From positions 186,001 to 250,000 of the forward strand of contig JARKRC010000056.1 of the NCBI GenBank assembly GCA_029974595.1: DNA of 64,000 nt. The letters are read 5' to 3'. How positions within the stretch are numbered: the first letter of the stretch is position 1; each line of letters begins with the position of its first letter. Source of the DNA: Ereboglobus sp. Its GTDB lineage: Bacteria > Verrucomicrobiota > Verrucomicrobiia > Opitutales > Opitutaceae. The translations under genes and the position numbers were made by a program. Of this stretch, positions 18,601-26,497 are shown piece after piece. Below the pieces are notes generated by a model. The model saw only the letters and a program-made list of their open reading frames with translations. It searched no databases and had not been told where the DNA came from.

Positions 18601-21600
18601 CGAATGGCGCTTTCAACGGAGCCGCCGCTGCCTACGTGGAAACTCCGGAGGCAAAATCCGGCATCAGCACGCAAAGCGCGCTGACCATTTCCGGCTGGTT
18701 CAAGCCCAATGCCGCGCTTGCCCCGGGCGGTGTCATCTTCCGCAACGCAGGCGCGCCCGACGCCGGGACTGGATGGAGCGTCACCACCAATACAAACAAC
18801 CGCCTCACGCTCACCATCGGCAACGGCTCGGGTCAGGTCAGCTACAGCAGCTCCGACAACGCCTACAATGCCGGAGCGGGCAAATGGCAGTTCTTTTCCG
18901 TGACATGGGACAAAACCACGGGGGCGACTTGGTATGCCGGAGCCGAAAAAACCGTTCCCATTGAGGTTGGCGCAACGGCTGCCGCCGCCGCGCTTCCTGA
19001 CGCTGCGGTCGCGCAAACCCTCCGCATTGGCCGCGCCGACAGCGCCAGCGGCTCTTTCGCGGGCCAGCTCGATGATCTTCGCGTTTACGAAGGAGCCTTC
19101 ACCGCCGACCAAATCCAGACCATCTACAAACAGGCCGTCCTCGAACCCGCCGATGACGAAAACTCGCTCGACACCCCGGGCTCGTGGGCAGGGGACACGG
19201 ACACGCGACGCGGCGCCGCGCGCCAAGCCTACGTGGGGATTCTCGACCGCGAGATCGCCGCGCAATCCTCCGCGCAACTCGTCGCCATCGAAGCCGCCTA
19301 CAGGGATGGCGCGGCGCTTTCCGCCACCGCCATCTCCTACGCCTACGCGCAAGCCTATCGCGCCTATATCGCCGGTGACGACACTCCGGGAGCCGCGCGT
19401 CAAATCCGGGCGAATTACATCGACGGCGCGCGTCGCGCCTTGCTTGCCGTCACCAATGCCATCGCCGGCCCGCAAGCGAAACAGCAGGCTGACGAACTCG
19501 TCGCCGGCCTCGCGCCGCTCGTGAGCCTTTACCACATGCTCGTCGATCTCCACGTCTTCGACGCCGGGACGCAAGGCGCGCTCGAACAAAAACTGGCCCT
19601 GTGCGCCACTGCCGTCCTCACCAACCGCACCGCGACGCCGACCGTGCCCGACTATGGCAGCCAGCACCGCGCCGCCTCGACTGCCGCAGGTGTCGCCGCC
19701 GTCGCCGCGATTCCTTCGCTTTCCACGCATTCGGATCGTGACACGCTCTGGCTCAAATACGCGAATGCCGTCTGGAGCGATTGGAAACACGATTCCGTTG
19801 CCGGCACGTTTGAGGATTCCCGCGGCGGCAACGGCAAATGGCTTTATTCCACGCTCAAGCAGGCCGACGCATTGGGCGCGGCGCATGTTGCCGAGCTTTC
19901 CGACGCCAATGTGAAGACCGTGTTTTCAGGCCATGTCCACGCGGTCTCGCCCGGCGGGGCGATGCCCGACTATGGCAGCAGCAACTGGGCGGATGGACTC
20001 GGCTCCTGGCTCTACGCCTTCGAGCGTCTGGGCCGAGCTTACGCGCGCCCCGATCTCACCGAAAATGCCACGCGCCTTTCCGTGTTCGTCACCCGCAACA
20101 CGGCGCTCGTTGTCACCGATCTCGAAGGCATTGTTGACGCGCTTCGTGTCGTTGACGCCACGCCCTCCGGCGCAATCACGCGCCCCGATGTCGTCGCCAC
20201 CACGCGCACGACTGATTTCGGCGATACGCTCCACGACAAGCTCTACTTCCGCACCGGCACCGCGACCAATGCCAAGTATGCCGCCTTCGACCTTCACGAT
20301 CACGGATACAACGGCGGCAATGATGCGGGTTCGCTCATCCTGCTCACCGGCACCAACGGCGCTTCCATCACGCTTCACACACTCGGGCGCGCTTCCTCCG
20401 ACGCGGCCAGTCTCCAGCAAAACGCCGCCGCCGTTCCCTCGGGCAGGGACATCCTCGCCACCACGGGGCGTCATGTCGCGAACGAGTGGACGCGCTGGCT
20501 CGTCAACTTCCCCCACCCCGGCAATTACGCCGGAAGGGCTGTGTTGAATCCGGCAGGTGTCACGAGCCTTTTCTTCCGCCTTGAGAACAAAGGCCCGGCC
20601 CAGGTCACGGCTGACGTGACGGTTGAGTCCGTTGTCGGCGTGAAGTCCGATGGCGCTGCCACAACGCTTCATGCCGGCTGGAGCGGATCGCAATCTCTCG
20701 CTCCCGGCGCTGTTGCGAGCGTCACTGCGAATGTCACGCTCGACCTGACGCCTTACCAATACGTCCTCGTCAAATGGAAGAGCGCGCAACCCGGCTGCGT
20801 TGCCAGCTTCGGTTTTGATGGCGCGGCGTTTTTCCCCGCCGGCACAGCCGATGGGCGTCCCGCCACCGCCACGCTTCTCGCCAGCGCCGGTTCGCATGTC
20901 CTCGACGCTTATGCGACGGGCGATGCCGACGCGGCCAAGGGCGGGCTCACCCGCATCATCCTCGATACCTCGGGACGCCAGATTTCGCACACGCGCGACA
21001 TTCGCCATCGCAAATCCGACGGCGCTCTCCTCGTGCTCGACTCCTATGAGTTTGTCGAATCCGGCGGCTACACGGTCGGCCCGGTCTGGCATGCGCAAAA
21101 CATCGTCAGCACCGGCAGCACCACCGTTTCCGGCGTGCCTGTGCTCAGCGTTGTGACACGCGATGACGCGCAAGCGGTTTCCGCCAGCGGCACCGTTGCC
21201 GAGGCGGTCGCGCCGCTTCGCTTCGATTTTGCGGCCACAGGCACGGCCACGCCGGTTGCGCTTGCCCGCGCCACCAGCGCGGCCGGGGGCAATCCGCAGC
21301 AGGAACACTTTGCGGCCACAGTCACCGGCGACTACGCAGCGGGCGAGATCGTTTCGATTCTTTCCGTGTTGCGCGCCGGCGTTGTTGGCACGACGGGCAC
21401 CGCAGCGGGCAATGTTTCGCCGGTTCCGGTGCTCATGCAAGTGGGCGACGCGCAAGGCGCGAACTTCGCCGATGCCGCCAGCCAGCTCGGCATCGGTCTC
21501 AATCCGCCCGTCGCCGCGCCCGCCATCGCGAGCTTCACGCCGCGCGAAGTCACCATCGGCACCCCGCTCACCATCAAAGGCTACAATCTCGACACGGTTG

Positions 21601-24600
21601 AGCACCTGCTCATCGGCGATCAACCGGCGGCGTTTATTATCGATTCTGGCACGCAGATTACAGTGCCCTCGATCCCCGATGGCATTGCGTCCGTCGGCTA
21701 CATCTATCTTTACGCCACCAACGGCAATGCCGTCAGCACGACGCAGTATTCCATCGCCCGTCCCGTGACGATCTCCGTGTTTCCGGAAACCTTCCAGGTC
21801 GCCGATGGTCACGCCACAATGCTCAGCGTGGTGGTCGATGCCAACCCCCCGGCCACGTATCAATGGCAGACCTCTGCCGACGGGGGCGTAACATGGACAA
21901 ATATCGCCGGTGCCACCGCGTCCACATATGGCATCACCGCGGCAACCGCCTCCATGAACGGCACGCTCTATCGCGTCATCGTCACCAACGTCACTGGCAG
22001 CGTCACCAACACCGTTACCAGCGAAGCCGCCGCGCTCGTCGTGAACCCTGCCCAGCAAAAAACACCCGCCGGCCTCGTGCTCGATGCGGCGGGCAACATC
22101 TATGTGGCCGATTACGGCGATCACGTCATCAGGCAGATCGATGGCAACGGCGATGTCACCATCCTCTCCGGCTCCGTCGGCGTGAGCGGCAATCTCAACG
22201 GTCATGGTTCCGGCGCCCGCTTTAATTCGCCCGCAGGCATCACGATCAGCGCGACGACCGGAAAACTTTACGTCGCGGATAGGGGCAACCACACCATTCG
22301 CGAGCTTGCCGCCAGCGGCGTGGCGAACCTCTTTGCGGGTTCCGCGGGGCAGGCCAATTATAGCGACGGGGCCGCCGGCAATGCCCGTTTCAACACACCT
22401 TACGGCATCGCCAGCGACACGACGGGCAATCTCTATATAGCCGATTCCCTCAATCACATTATTCGCAAAGTCACGCCCGGCGGCGCTGTCAGCACCATTG
22501 CCGGCACGCCGAAGGTCAGCGGGACTTCCGATGGCGCTGCCGCGGATGCGACTTTCAACACGCCCAGGGGAATCGCGGTTTATCGCGACGGCAGCATTTA
22601 TGTCGCCGACACGCTCAATCACACCATCCGCGAAATCACCACGGACGGACAGGTCCGCACGCTTGCAGGCCTCGCCGCGGTCACAGGCACGGATGACGGG
22701 GCAGGGACCCTCGCCCGTTTCAACATGCCGCACGGCATGACCATCGGAGGGGACGGACTCCTCTATGTTGCAGACACGGAAAACTCCCTCATTCGCGAGA
22801 TCGACATCGAAACCGGCATCGTTGCCACGCTTGCCGGCAGGGCGCGTGTCATCGGCCAGCTCGACGGGATCCCCGGCGTCGGCACGCTCAACAAGCCGCA
22901 GGGCATCGCGCTCGGGGCCGACGGCCTCCTCTACATTGCCGATTCGGGCAACGGGGCCATCCGCGTCATCGACGAAAACGACAATCTCGTCACCCTCTCC
23001 ATCACGGGAACGGCGACGCTTCCGCAGCCCGAACCCGCGCCCGACCGCGGCGGCGGCACGGGTGAAAACAGCGGAGGCGGTGCGTCCTCGGCCTGGCTCT
23101 TTGCGGCGATGACGGCGCTTGTCTCGTTTCGCTTTATGCGTCGTCACACCGCACTCTTCACTATTATCGCCGGGTTTACTTGTATCGGATTCTTGAATAC
23201 AGACGCCTGTGCGCAACAACCCGCTACGGGCATCGTCCAGGGACAGGTTCTCAACACTGCCACCGCCGAGTATCTCTATCAGGCGCGTGTGCGCATCACC
23301 GCGGTTTCTACAGGCGAACTCCCACGCCAAAATGAAACCCTCACCGATTCCGAGGGCTTCTATCGATTCACTGGCGTTCCTGCGGGTGTCATCACGCTCG
23401 AAGCCAGTTATACGGGTATGCTTCCGCGCTCGACAACGGTTGAGCTTGATTCGTCGGGTTTCGTCGTTGCCGGCACGATCCAGATGAGCATGGCCGCGCC
23501 TGCTGTTGTGAAAGACGACGTTGTTCACTTGGAAAGATATGTCGTTTCGAGCTCACGTGAAATGGCCGGCGCGGCAATCGCGCAAAACAGCCAGCGCTAC
23601 GCGACCAATATCAAGAACGTCGTATCCGTTGACGAACTTGGCTTCACCGGGGATGGCAGCATTGCCGGCGCGATCAAGTTCCTCGCGGGCGTCGAACTCG
23701 AGCAGGACGATTACGGTTTCGGAAACGCCATCACGCTCTCCGGCGCTCCCAGCGCCAACGTCCCCGTCACCATTGGCGGCTTCGATACCGTCACCTCGTC
23801 CGACTTGGTGCAAAACACCACGAACTCCGGCAATCAACGCTCGGTCAATCTCGCGCAGCTCTCGCTCAACAGCGTGTCCCGCATTGAGGTCAACCGCTCG
23901 CCCACGCCCGACATGCCCGGCAGCGCCCTTGCGGGTTCCGTGAACATCGTTCCAAAAAACGCCTTCGAGCGCGTCCGTCCTCTCTACACACTCAAACTCT
24001 TTGCCTCGGCCAATACCAAAAGCATCTCGCTCAACCGCTACTCTGCGCCTCTTGGCGGCACGCACATTCCCTCGCGGCCCAATGCCGTGTTCAACGCCAT
24101 TGTTCCCGTCAACAAACACTTCGGTTTCAGCCTCACGCTAAGCCACAACGAAATCCCGGCCAGCGGAAGCAAAGTCGAACGGATTTCCACGGCCAACTGG
24201 GACAAGTCCACAAACAACTTCATCGACACACCTTCCAACCCCGAGCACTACATGCTCTACAGCTTTGAAGTGCAGGACATCCTCAGTCTTCAGACAAAGG
24301 ACGGCGTCAACCTCACTTTTGATTACAAGCTCTCGCGAGTGGACACGATTTCGCTCGGCTTCAATCAAAATTACAACGTCCTGAAAAGCGGCCAGCGTCG
24401 CGCCGTCTGGCAGCTCGATACCCAGATCCTCGACCTCCACAATTCCACCGTCACCAATGTCCAGAACATTCCCGGCACCAGCACCAACCGCGGCCAGATA
24501 CGCAACGAGACCTATAACAACGACACCTCTGATTCCAACCGCCAGTTCCAGCTGAAATATCGCCATAACGGGCGTTTCTGGAAGGCCGATTTTGGAGCCA

Positions 24601-26441
24601 GCTATGGCGAGGCCGAAAAACAAATGCGCGACTTCGAGCGCAACCATCTTTTCTCCTCCGCCCTCTATCTCAATGGCTCGACGATTAAAATCAACGACAT
24701 TGGCGCATGGGATGTCGGCAGGATCACCGGCGACTATCACGGGATTCCCGTCTCTCCTTTGGACATCGGATCCTATCTCGACGCTGGCGCCATTGCGAAA
24801 ACCTACGTTGACGAAAACGGCGCGAATGTGAATGTTCTCACCTCGCTTCCCGACTTCCGCGTCAAACCGTTCAATACCTCCGACAAGAAAACCCAGCTTT
24901 TCGGCAACATCGGTCGCGATGTCCTCATCGGCAACACCTACCACATTCTCAAGATAGGATTTGACTATACGCAATGGAAGCGCGACCAGCGTTACAACGC
25001 CGCGATCGGCACCGGCGGCGGCTTCATCTACAATGGCACCGACATGCCCTACGATCAGTTTCTTGATACTGGCTACAACCGCGTTCTCCCAATGAACTAT
25101 GGGAAAATCGCTTCGTGGGATTCCGAAAAAATGGGGCGTTTTTTCAACGAAAACCGCGACCTGTTTGTGCAAGCCAACGATGCCAACGACTTCGTCACCG
25201 CCGTCAACAACAGCAAATACATCGAGGAAACCATCACGGCCGGTTATCTGCGCATGGACAGCGAGTTCTTTAACAAACGCCTCCAGCTCACCTATGGCAT
25301 CCGGTTCGAGCGCACCAAGGACGACGGTAGCGGCGTCCGTTACGATCCTTCAGCCATTCTTTACCAGCCCGATCCGGAGGAAAATCCCAACCAGTGGACG
25401 GTTCTCCCTGAATACGCCGGCAAGGCCAACGCGCTCATCACCAAGCGCGCACAGTATTCCGAACGCGCCGCCAAGGCCAGCCGCTCCTATGACAATTGGT
25501 TTCCGAGCATCAACGCGAACTACACCCTACTCGAAAACCTGATTGCACGCGCCTCCTACTCGCAAACCGTGGGGCGTCCCGACACGTATGTCATCGTGCC
25601 TTATCTTCAGATGCCCGACCTTTCAGCCGACACCGAGACGAACACTTTCACCGGCGGCAACCCGGGGCTCAAACCCTGGCATTCGCAAAACGTTTCCCTG
25701 TCGCTCGAACTCTACACAGGCAGCATCGGCAGCATCACGCTTCGCGGGTTCAGGCGCTGGATCAAGGACGCCTACTATCTTGGCGCGATGAATCAAGCCG
25801 ACGCGACCGATCTGCTCGCCTCCTATGGTGTGGATATCAACCAATATCGAAACCCCGTTGTGAGATCCTACCAGACAATCGGTGGAACCGTTGTCACCTC
25901 TGGCCTCGAACTAAGCGCAAACTACAACCTCGATGCTCTGCTCCCCCAATGGGCCAAAGGTTTCCAAGTCAGGGCAAGCGTCGTGCGCAATACCATGACC
26001 TCCGACGACCCCAACGCCTCCTCCGCCATGAGCGCGCAGAAAATGTATCTCTATCCATGGTCCGTCGCCGGACGTCTCTCCTACACGCGAAAATTCTTCA
26101 CCGTCGGCATAAGCGCCAAGTGGAACGACACCCTGCGCCAAGCATACTGGTCGCCCGACCTCAGCACCTACGCGAATACAACGATTCCGGGATCAAACAT
26201 CACGCAAGGCAGCGCCTACGAACCCGGCACCTACGATTACCTCTACCGGATACTCCTTGTGGACCTCGACATCACGATAAACCTCACCAAAAAAATCTCC
26301 CTCTACCTGAACGCGCGCAATATCAACGGCAGCGACCAGAAATATCTCCGCGCCGGCCCCAACACGCCCGACCTCCTGAAAAATTACCGTCGCCTCAAAT
26401 ACGAATCCGTCTGGTCGGCCGGCATGAACATAACCTTCTGA
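12636..26441 (+). CDS. Giant fused protein: duplicated LamG/IPT/heparinase-like lyase/NHL surface protein joined in frame to a TonB-dependent receptor
   Basis: A single open frame of 4601 residues. The start at 12636 is chosen over 12582 because it opens on a signal peptide (MKTSITLRFLYLL..., cleavage near AVAAQ). Approximate domains: LamG 10-275; IPT 281-369; LamG 374-612; heparinase II/III-like lyase 615-1382 with HGHED at 998-1002; IPT 1388-1475; Ig-like 1484-1580; IPT 1584-1670; LamG 1674-1922; LamG 1932-2168; second lyase copy 2172-2955 with NGGND at 2559-2563; IPT 2962-3042; Ig-like 3044-3140; NHL repeats 3144-3455; GGG/hydrophobic/Arg anchor ~3478-3503. From Met3501 the frame continues as a complete TonB-dependent receptor: signal-like segment with DACA|QQ at 3526/3527, carboxypeptidase-regulatory-like domain, plug, and beta-barrel ending in F. 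Two ordinary genes appear to have fused by loss of a stop codon. The lyase part would degrade uronate-containing glycan at the cell surface, and the receptor would import it. Confidence 0.8.
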   Translation: MKTSITLRFLYLLSMILAPLAVAAQGALPEPFIHYKFQDSGTVAVNSGTAGAAFNQILSINTRDSINLPPPSFGAVSGGPFGATPYLDFGNATAMGNGYAPQSTLAANTAAHGTLDSMTITGWFRTDADLPATNQNVTIMRAYVNSPKHGWNLIFPDASGKLRLNMVAATARNFESSAAFTSGTGVWQFFAVAWSSTGGAQWYAGTEALAPVASGSNTTAFSYDGSAAGTVIPLQIGAQSNQSAGGAFKGRFADLRVYSSVLTSAQVASVYDAAKPVVASSEPVITGFAPSQISIGGTVTITGSNFTNSGTSVVTDILFGTISTGAANFTVDSDTQITVASVPSGITAGGNISVLATSGTAVSSGTFSLEGSLPAPLAHYTFEESGTTVTSILNNGALGADFNLTAIGADARIGLDGSGVNAKGKALDLTGNASMNVNAATAYAATSAAKAGLDNLPAMTVTGWIKPTVALSSPAGAMLMRYSDGSGGAINGWNMSVQSSDRIGFSVGNASQTTYSSPNNTFNAGANQWQFFAITWSGTGGGKWYAGTEVGAPILSGTNPATATMAQKNQVLRIGYAGANNGFKGLMDDIRVYGQELTAAQIKAVYDSARSESFANELPFPAAWEGDADARRLATRTTYLKLVERIIADGATPHILRISNVYDSGTALSRFSLYYAYAQAYRASLAPADITGPAKSIRDGYIENGRKAIIAITNAITSADPAIVKSQAAEQAGAQGATVQLYRLLVELGVFNAAEQGDIEQKLGTAASAIIDPAIHNPEYGSFNRSASAAAGLAATANLPTLSADARRASWLAYANAVWNDWMHVGDTFEDARGYNGLWIYATFMQADEMGPAYLDAMRGMAPAAALGRFASMSAPNGVIPDYGNCYWDHGLGFWLYASERLGSFYGRADFLENATRLADFVERNPGMDLGDYDGFIEACRAVAATPADTTITRPDALATTRTTDYGDTTPDKLYLRTGNDPATSAYAVLDLHSHGYHGHEDSAAILTYTSGSSVLLHSLGRLDTFANQAQTAWAVPQGRDILDTQNRHAANTWTRWLVNHRFPGTYTGGPVIDIAKISTLFFRVQNDGDDTITLTVDVESVTGVKADGTTAQVAGPWTLTRTLAPGEAAFASTTTFSPALDLSPYEYVLVKWKSTHPDYTQQFGFNGASLNPTGSPDGRPATATLRTTAGASVIDSYAISDTTAPKAGFTRIMLDSAGRQIVHNRDLRMRKSDGALFVLDSFEFTEGGSYTVGPIWHAQNIVSQTATTVITRDDAQIDTATSQAAEPRMPLRFDFAATDNAGAVTIVSSTYAASRNAQTNHFAATASGAYAAGDVVSILSILRPGTIDTNDTVPDAPSLVAVGARYANYADATGQLSIGDAPPPPPAITEFTPEAITIGGAVSISGYNFTNEVTGTSLVTNVTFGDVATGAAGFVVNSGTSITVNSVPAGIPASGYVKVLATSGTAVSTGVYTIAAAPAVPVTPSVPAGSAEGDNIVLTASATGNPAPTYTWEYSTDGGVSWLAIADLGAANYTLSADGATLTLKSVTDAMQGRQFRYAANNGIGSAITSSPVTLAFTPAPPSISVFDPLALTVGGTMRIYGSNFIKSGSSVVTGIQIGGVAAGADTWIVNSGTLITVGPIPSTVPESGQISVLATTGTAVSSGTYTLAPDPSTIHPVVHFDFQNVVSGTVPNIGTLGADMNLTFATGIAGVNASVTRDGTGPNGNGVALDLSNAAGMGIQGPRAATRANNNLVKQQPALTFTGWFKPGKDATKPDFNAILLRNTGATGSGGGFILRFFSGIADATKVGLQFTLQDSANAATDFKSETDKYFFAAGKPKWQFFAVTWHPETGVKFYQGAEKNDVPVQLAGSSTVQKQMGPDPSNSGAFIVGAGGSSNVFKGYLADVRVYGEVLTDEHIELIRQEAIAGAGVPDALVRYTFDADSDSAVAAVNLGTLLGDYDMPFAGSAKVTPAGTGVGGYGRALDLSANGAFNGAAAAYVETPEAKSGISTQSALTISGWFKPNAALAPGGVIFRNAGAPDAGTGWSVTTNTNNRLTLTIGNGSGQVSYSSSDNAYNAGAGKWQFFSVTWDKTTGATWYAGAEKTVPIEVGATAAAAALPDAAVAQTLRIGRADSASGSFAGQLDDLRVYEGAFTADQIQTIYKQAVLEPADDENSLDTPGSWAGDTDTRRGAARQAYVGILDREIAAQSSAQLVAIEAAYRDGAALSATAISYAYAQAYRAYIAGDDTPGAARQIRANYIDGARRALLAVTNAIAGPQAKQQADELVAGLAPLVSLYHMLVDLHVFDAGTQGALEQKLALCATAVLTNRTATPTVPDYGSQHRAASTAAGVAAVAAIPSLSTHSDRDTLWLKYANAVWSDWKHDSVAGTFEDSRGGNGKWLYSTLKQADALGAAHVAELSDANVKTVFSGHVHAVSPGGAMPDYGSSNWADGLGSWLYAFERLGRAYARPDLTENATRLSVFVTRNTALVVTDLEGIVDALRVVDATPSGAITRPDVVATTRTTDFGDTLHDKLYFRTGTATNAKYAAFDLHDHGYNGGNDAGSLILLTGTNGASITLHTLGRASSDAASLQQNAAAVPSGRDILATTGRHVANEWTRWLVNFPHPGNYAGRAVLNPAGVTSLFFRLENKGPAQVTADVTVESVVGVKSDGAATTLHAGWSGSQSLAPGAVASVTANVTLDLTPYQYVLVKWKSAQPGCVASFGFDGAAFFPAGTADGRPATATLLASAGSHVLDAYATGDADAAKGGLTRIILDTSGRQISHTRDIRHRKSDGALLVLDSYEFVESGGYTVGPVWHAQNIVSTGSTTVSGVPVLSVVTRDDAQAVSASGTVAEAVAPLRFDFAATGTATPVALARATSAAGGNPQQEHFAATVTGDYAAGEIVSILSVLRAGVVGTTGTAAGNVSPVPVLMQVGDAQGANFADAASQLGIGLNPPVAAPAIASFTPREVTIGTPLTIKGYNLDTVEHLLIGDQPAAFIIDSGTQITVPSIPDGIASVGYIYLYATNGNAVSTTQYSIARPVTISVFPETFQVADGHATMLSVVVDANPPATYQWQTSADGGVTWTNIAGATASTYGITAATASMNGTLYRVIVTNVTGSVTNTVTSEAAALVVNPAQQKTPAGLVLDAAGNIYVADYGDHVIRQIDGNGDVTILSGSVGVSGNLNGHGSGARFNSPAGITISATTGKLYVADRGNHTIRELAASGVANLFAGSAGQANYSDGAAGNARFNTPYGIASDTTGNLYIADSLNHIIRKVTPGGAVSTIAGTPKVSGTSDGAAADATFNTPRGIAVYRDGSIYVADTLNHTIREITTDGQVRTLAGLAAVTGTDDGAGTLARFNMPHGMTIGGDGLLYVADTENSLIREIDIETGIVATLAGRARVIGQLDGIPGVGTLNKPQGIALGADGLLYIADSGNGAIRVIDENDNLVTLSITGTATLPQPEPAPDRGGGTGENSGGGASSAWLFAAMTALVSFRFMRRHTALFTIIAGFTCIGFLNTDACAQQPATGIVQGQVLNTATAEYLYQARVRITAVSTGELPRQNETLTDSEGFYRFTGVPAGVITLEASYTGMLPRSTTVELDSSGFVVAGTIQMSMAAPAVVKDDVVHLERYVVSSSREMAGAAIAQNSQRYATNIKNVVSVDELGFTGDGSIAGAIKFLAGVELEQDDYGFGNAITLSGAPSANVPVTIGGFDTVTSSDLVQNTTNSGNQRSVNLAQLSLNSVSRIEVNRSPTPDMPGSALAGSVNIVPKNAFERVRPLYTLKLFASANTKSISLNRYSAPLGGTHIPSRPNAVFNAIVPVNKHFGFSLTLSHNEIPASGSKVERISTANWDKSTNNFIDTPSNPEHYMLYSFEVQDILSLQTKDGVNLTFDYKLSRVDTISLGFNQNYNVLKSGQRRAVWQLDTQILDLHNSTVTNVQNIPGTSTNRGQIRNETYNNDTSDSNRQFQLKYRHNGRFWKADFGASYGEAEKQMRDFERNHLFSSALYLNGSTIKINDIGAWDVGRITGDYHGIPVSPLDIGSYLDAGAIAKTYVDENGANVNVLTSLPDFRVKPFNTSDKKTQLFGNIGRDVLIGNTYHILKIGFDYTQWKRDQRYNAAIGTGGGFIYNGTDMPYDQFLDTGYNRVLPMNYGKIASWDSEKMGRFFNENRDLFVQANDANDFVTAVNNSKYIEETITAGYLRMDSEFFNKRLQLTYGIRFERTKDDGSGVRYDPSAILYQPDPEENPNQWTVLPEYAGKANALITKRAQYSERAAKASRSYDNWFPSINANYTLLENLIARASYSQTVGRPDTYVIVPYLQMPDLSADTETNTFTGGNPGLKPWHSQNVSLSLELYTGSIGSITLRGFRRWIKDAYYLGAMNQADATDLLASYGVDINQYRNPVVRSYQTIGGTVVTSGLELSANYNLDALLPQWAKGFQVRASVVRNTMTSDDPNASSAMSAQKMYLYPWSVAGRLSYTRKFFTVGISAKWNDTLRQAYWSPDLSTYANTTIPGSNITQGSAYEPGTYDYLYRILLVDLDITINLTKKISLYLNARNINGSDQKYLRAGPNTPDLLKNYRRLKYESVWSAGMNITF
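23136..26441 (+). other. TonB-dependent receptor module (possible independent start at 23136)
   Basis: This is the segment of the giant gene that by itself would be a normal ~1101-residue outer-membrane receptor. It has a signal peptide (MRRH, hydrophobic core, DACA|QQ), a carboxypeptidase-regulatory-like beta-sandwich (~23220-23480), a plug domain containing SRIEVNRSPTPDMPGSALAG, and a 22-strand-type barrel with AVRYDP/LQLTYGIRFERTKDD-like strands and a terminal NITF. It has no stop codon or recognisable Shine-Dalgarno sequence before ATG 23136, so independent translation is only a possibility. Receptors of this class import large carbohydrate fragments using TonB/ExbBD energy. Confidence 0.75.
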
Positions 26442-26448
26442 CCTGCGA

Positions 26449-26478
26449 ATTGGAGGGCGCAGCGCTCCACCCTTCAAT
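26449..26478. terminator. Possible bidirectional terminator between convergent genes
   Basis: An imperfect 30-base hairpin (ATTG-AGGG arm paired with CCCT-CAAT arm) lies in the 56-base gap between the convergent giant gene and the cellulase-like gene. It lacks a good T-run, so this is tentative. Confidence 0.3.
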
Positions 26479-26497
26479 GCAAGCGTTATCCTGACGC

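Noticed and set aside
12582-23135. Frameshift or premature stop inside the giant gene
   Set aside because: The frame stays open with continuous recognisable domains from 12636 to 26441. No disruption is visible; only the lost stop at the junction is suspicious.
19926-23528. 1200-codon open frame on the minus strand
   Set aside because: It is antisense to the lyase/NHL region, with a composition typical of GC-rich shadow frames (Arg/Ala/Gly/Asp rich, no domain).
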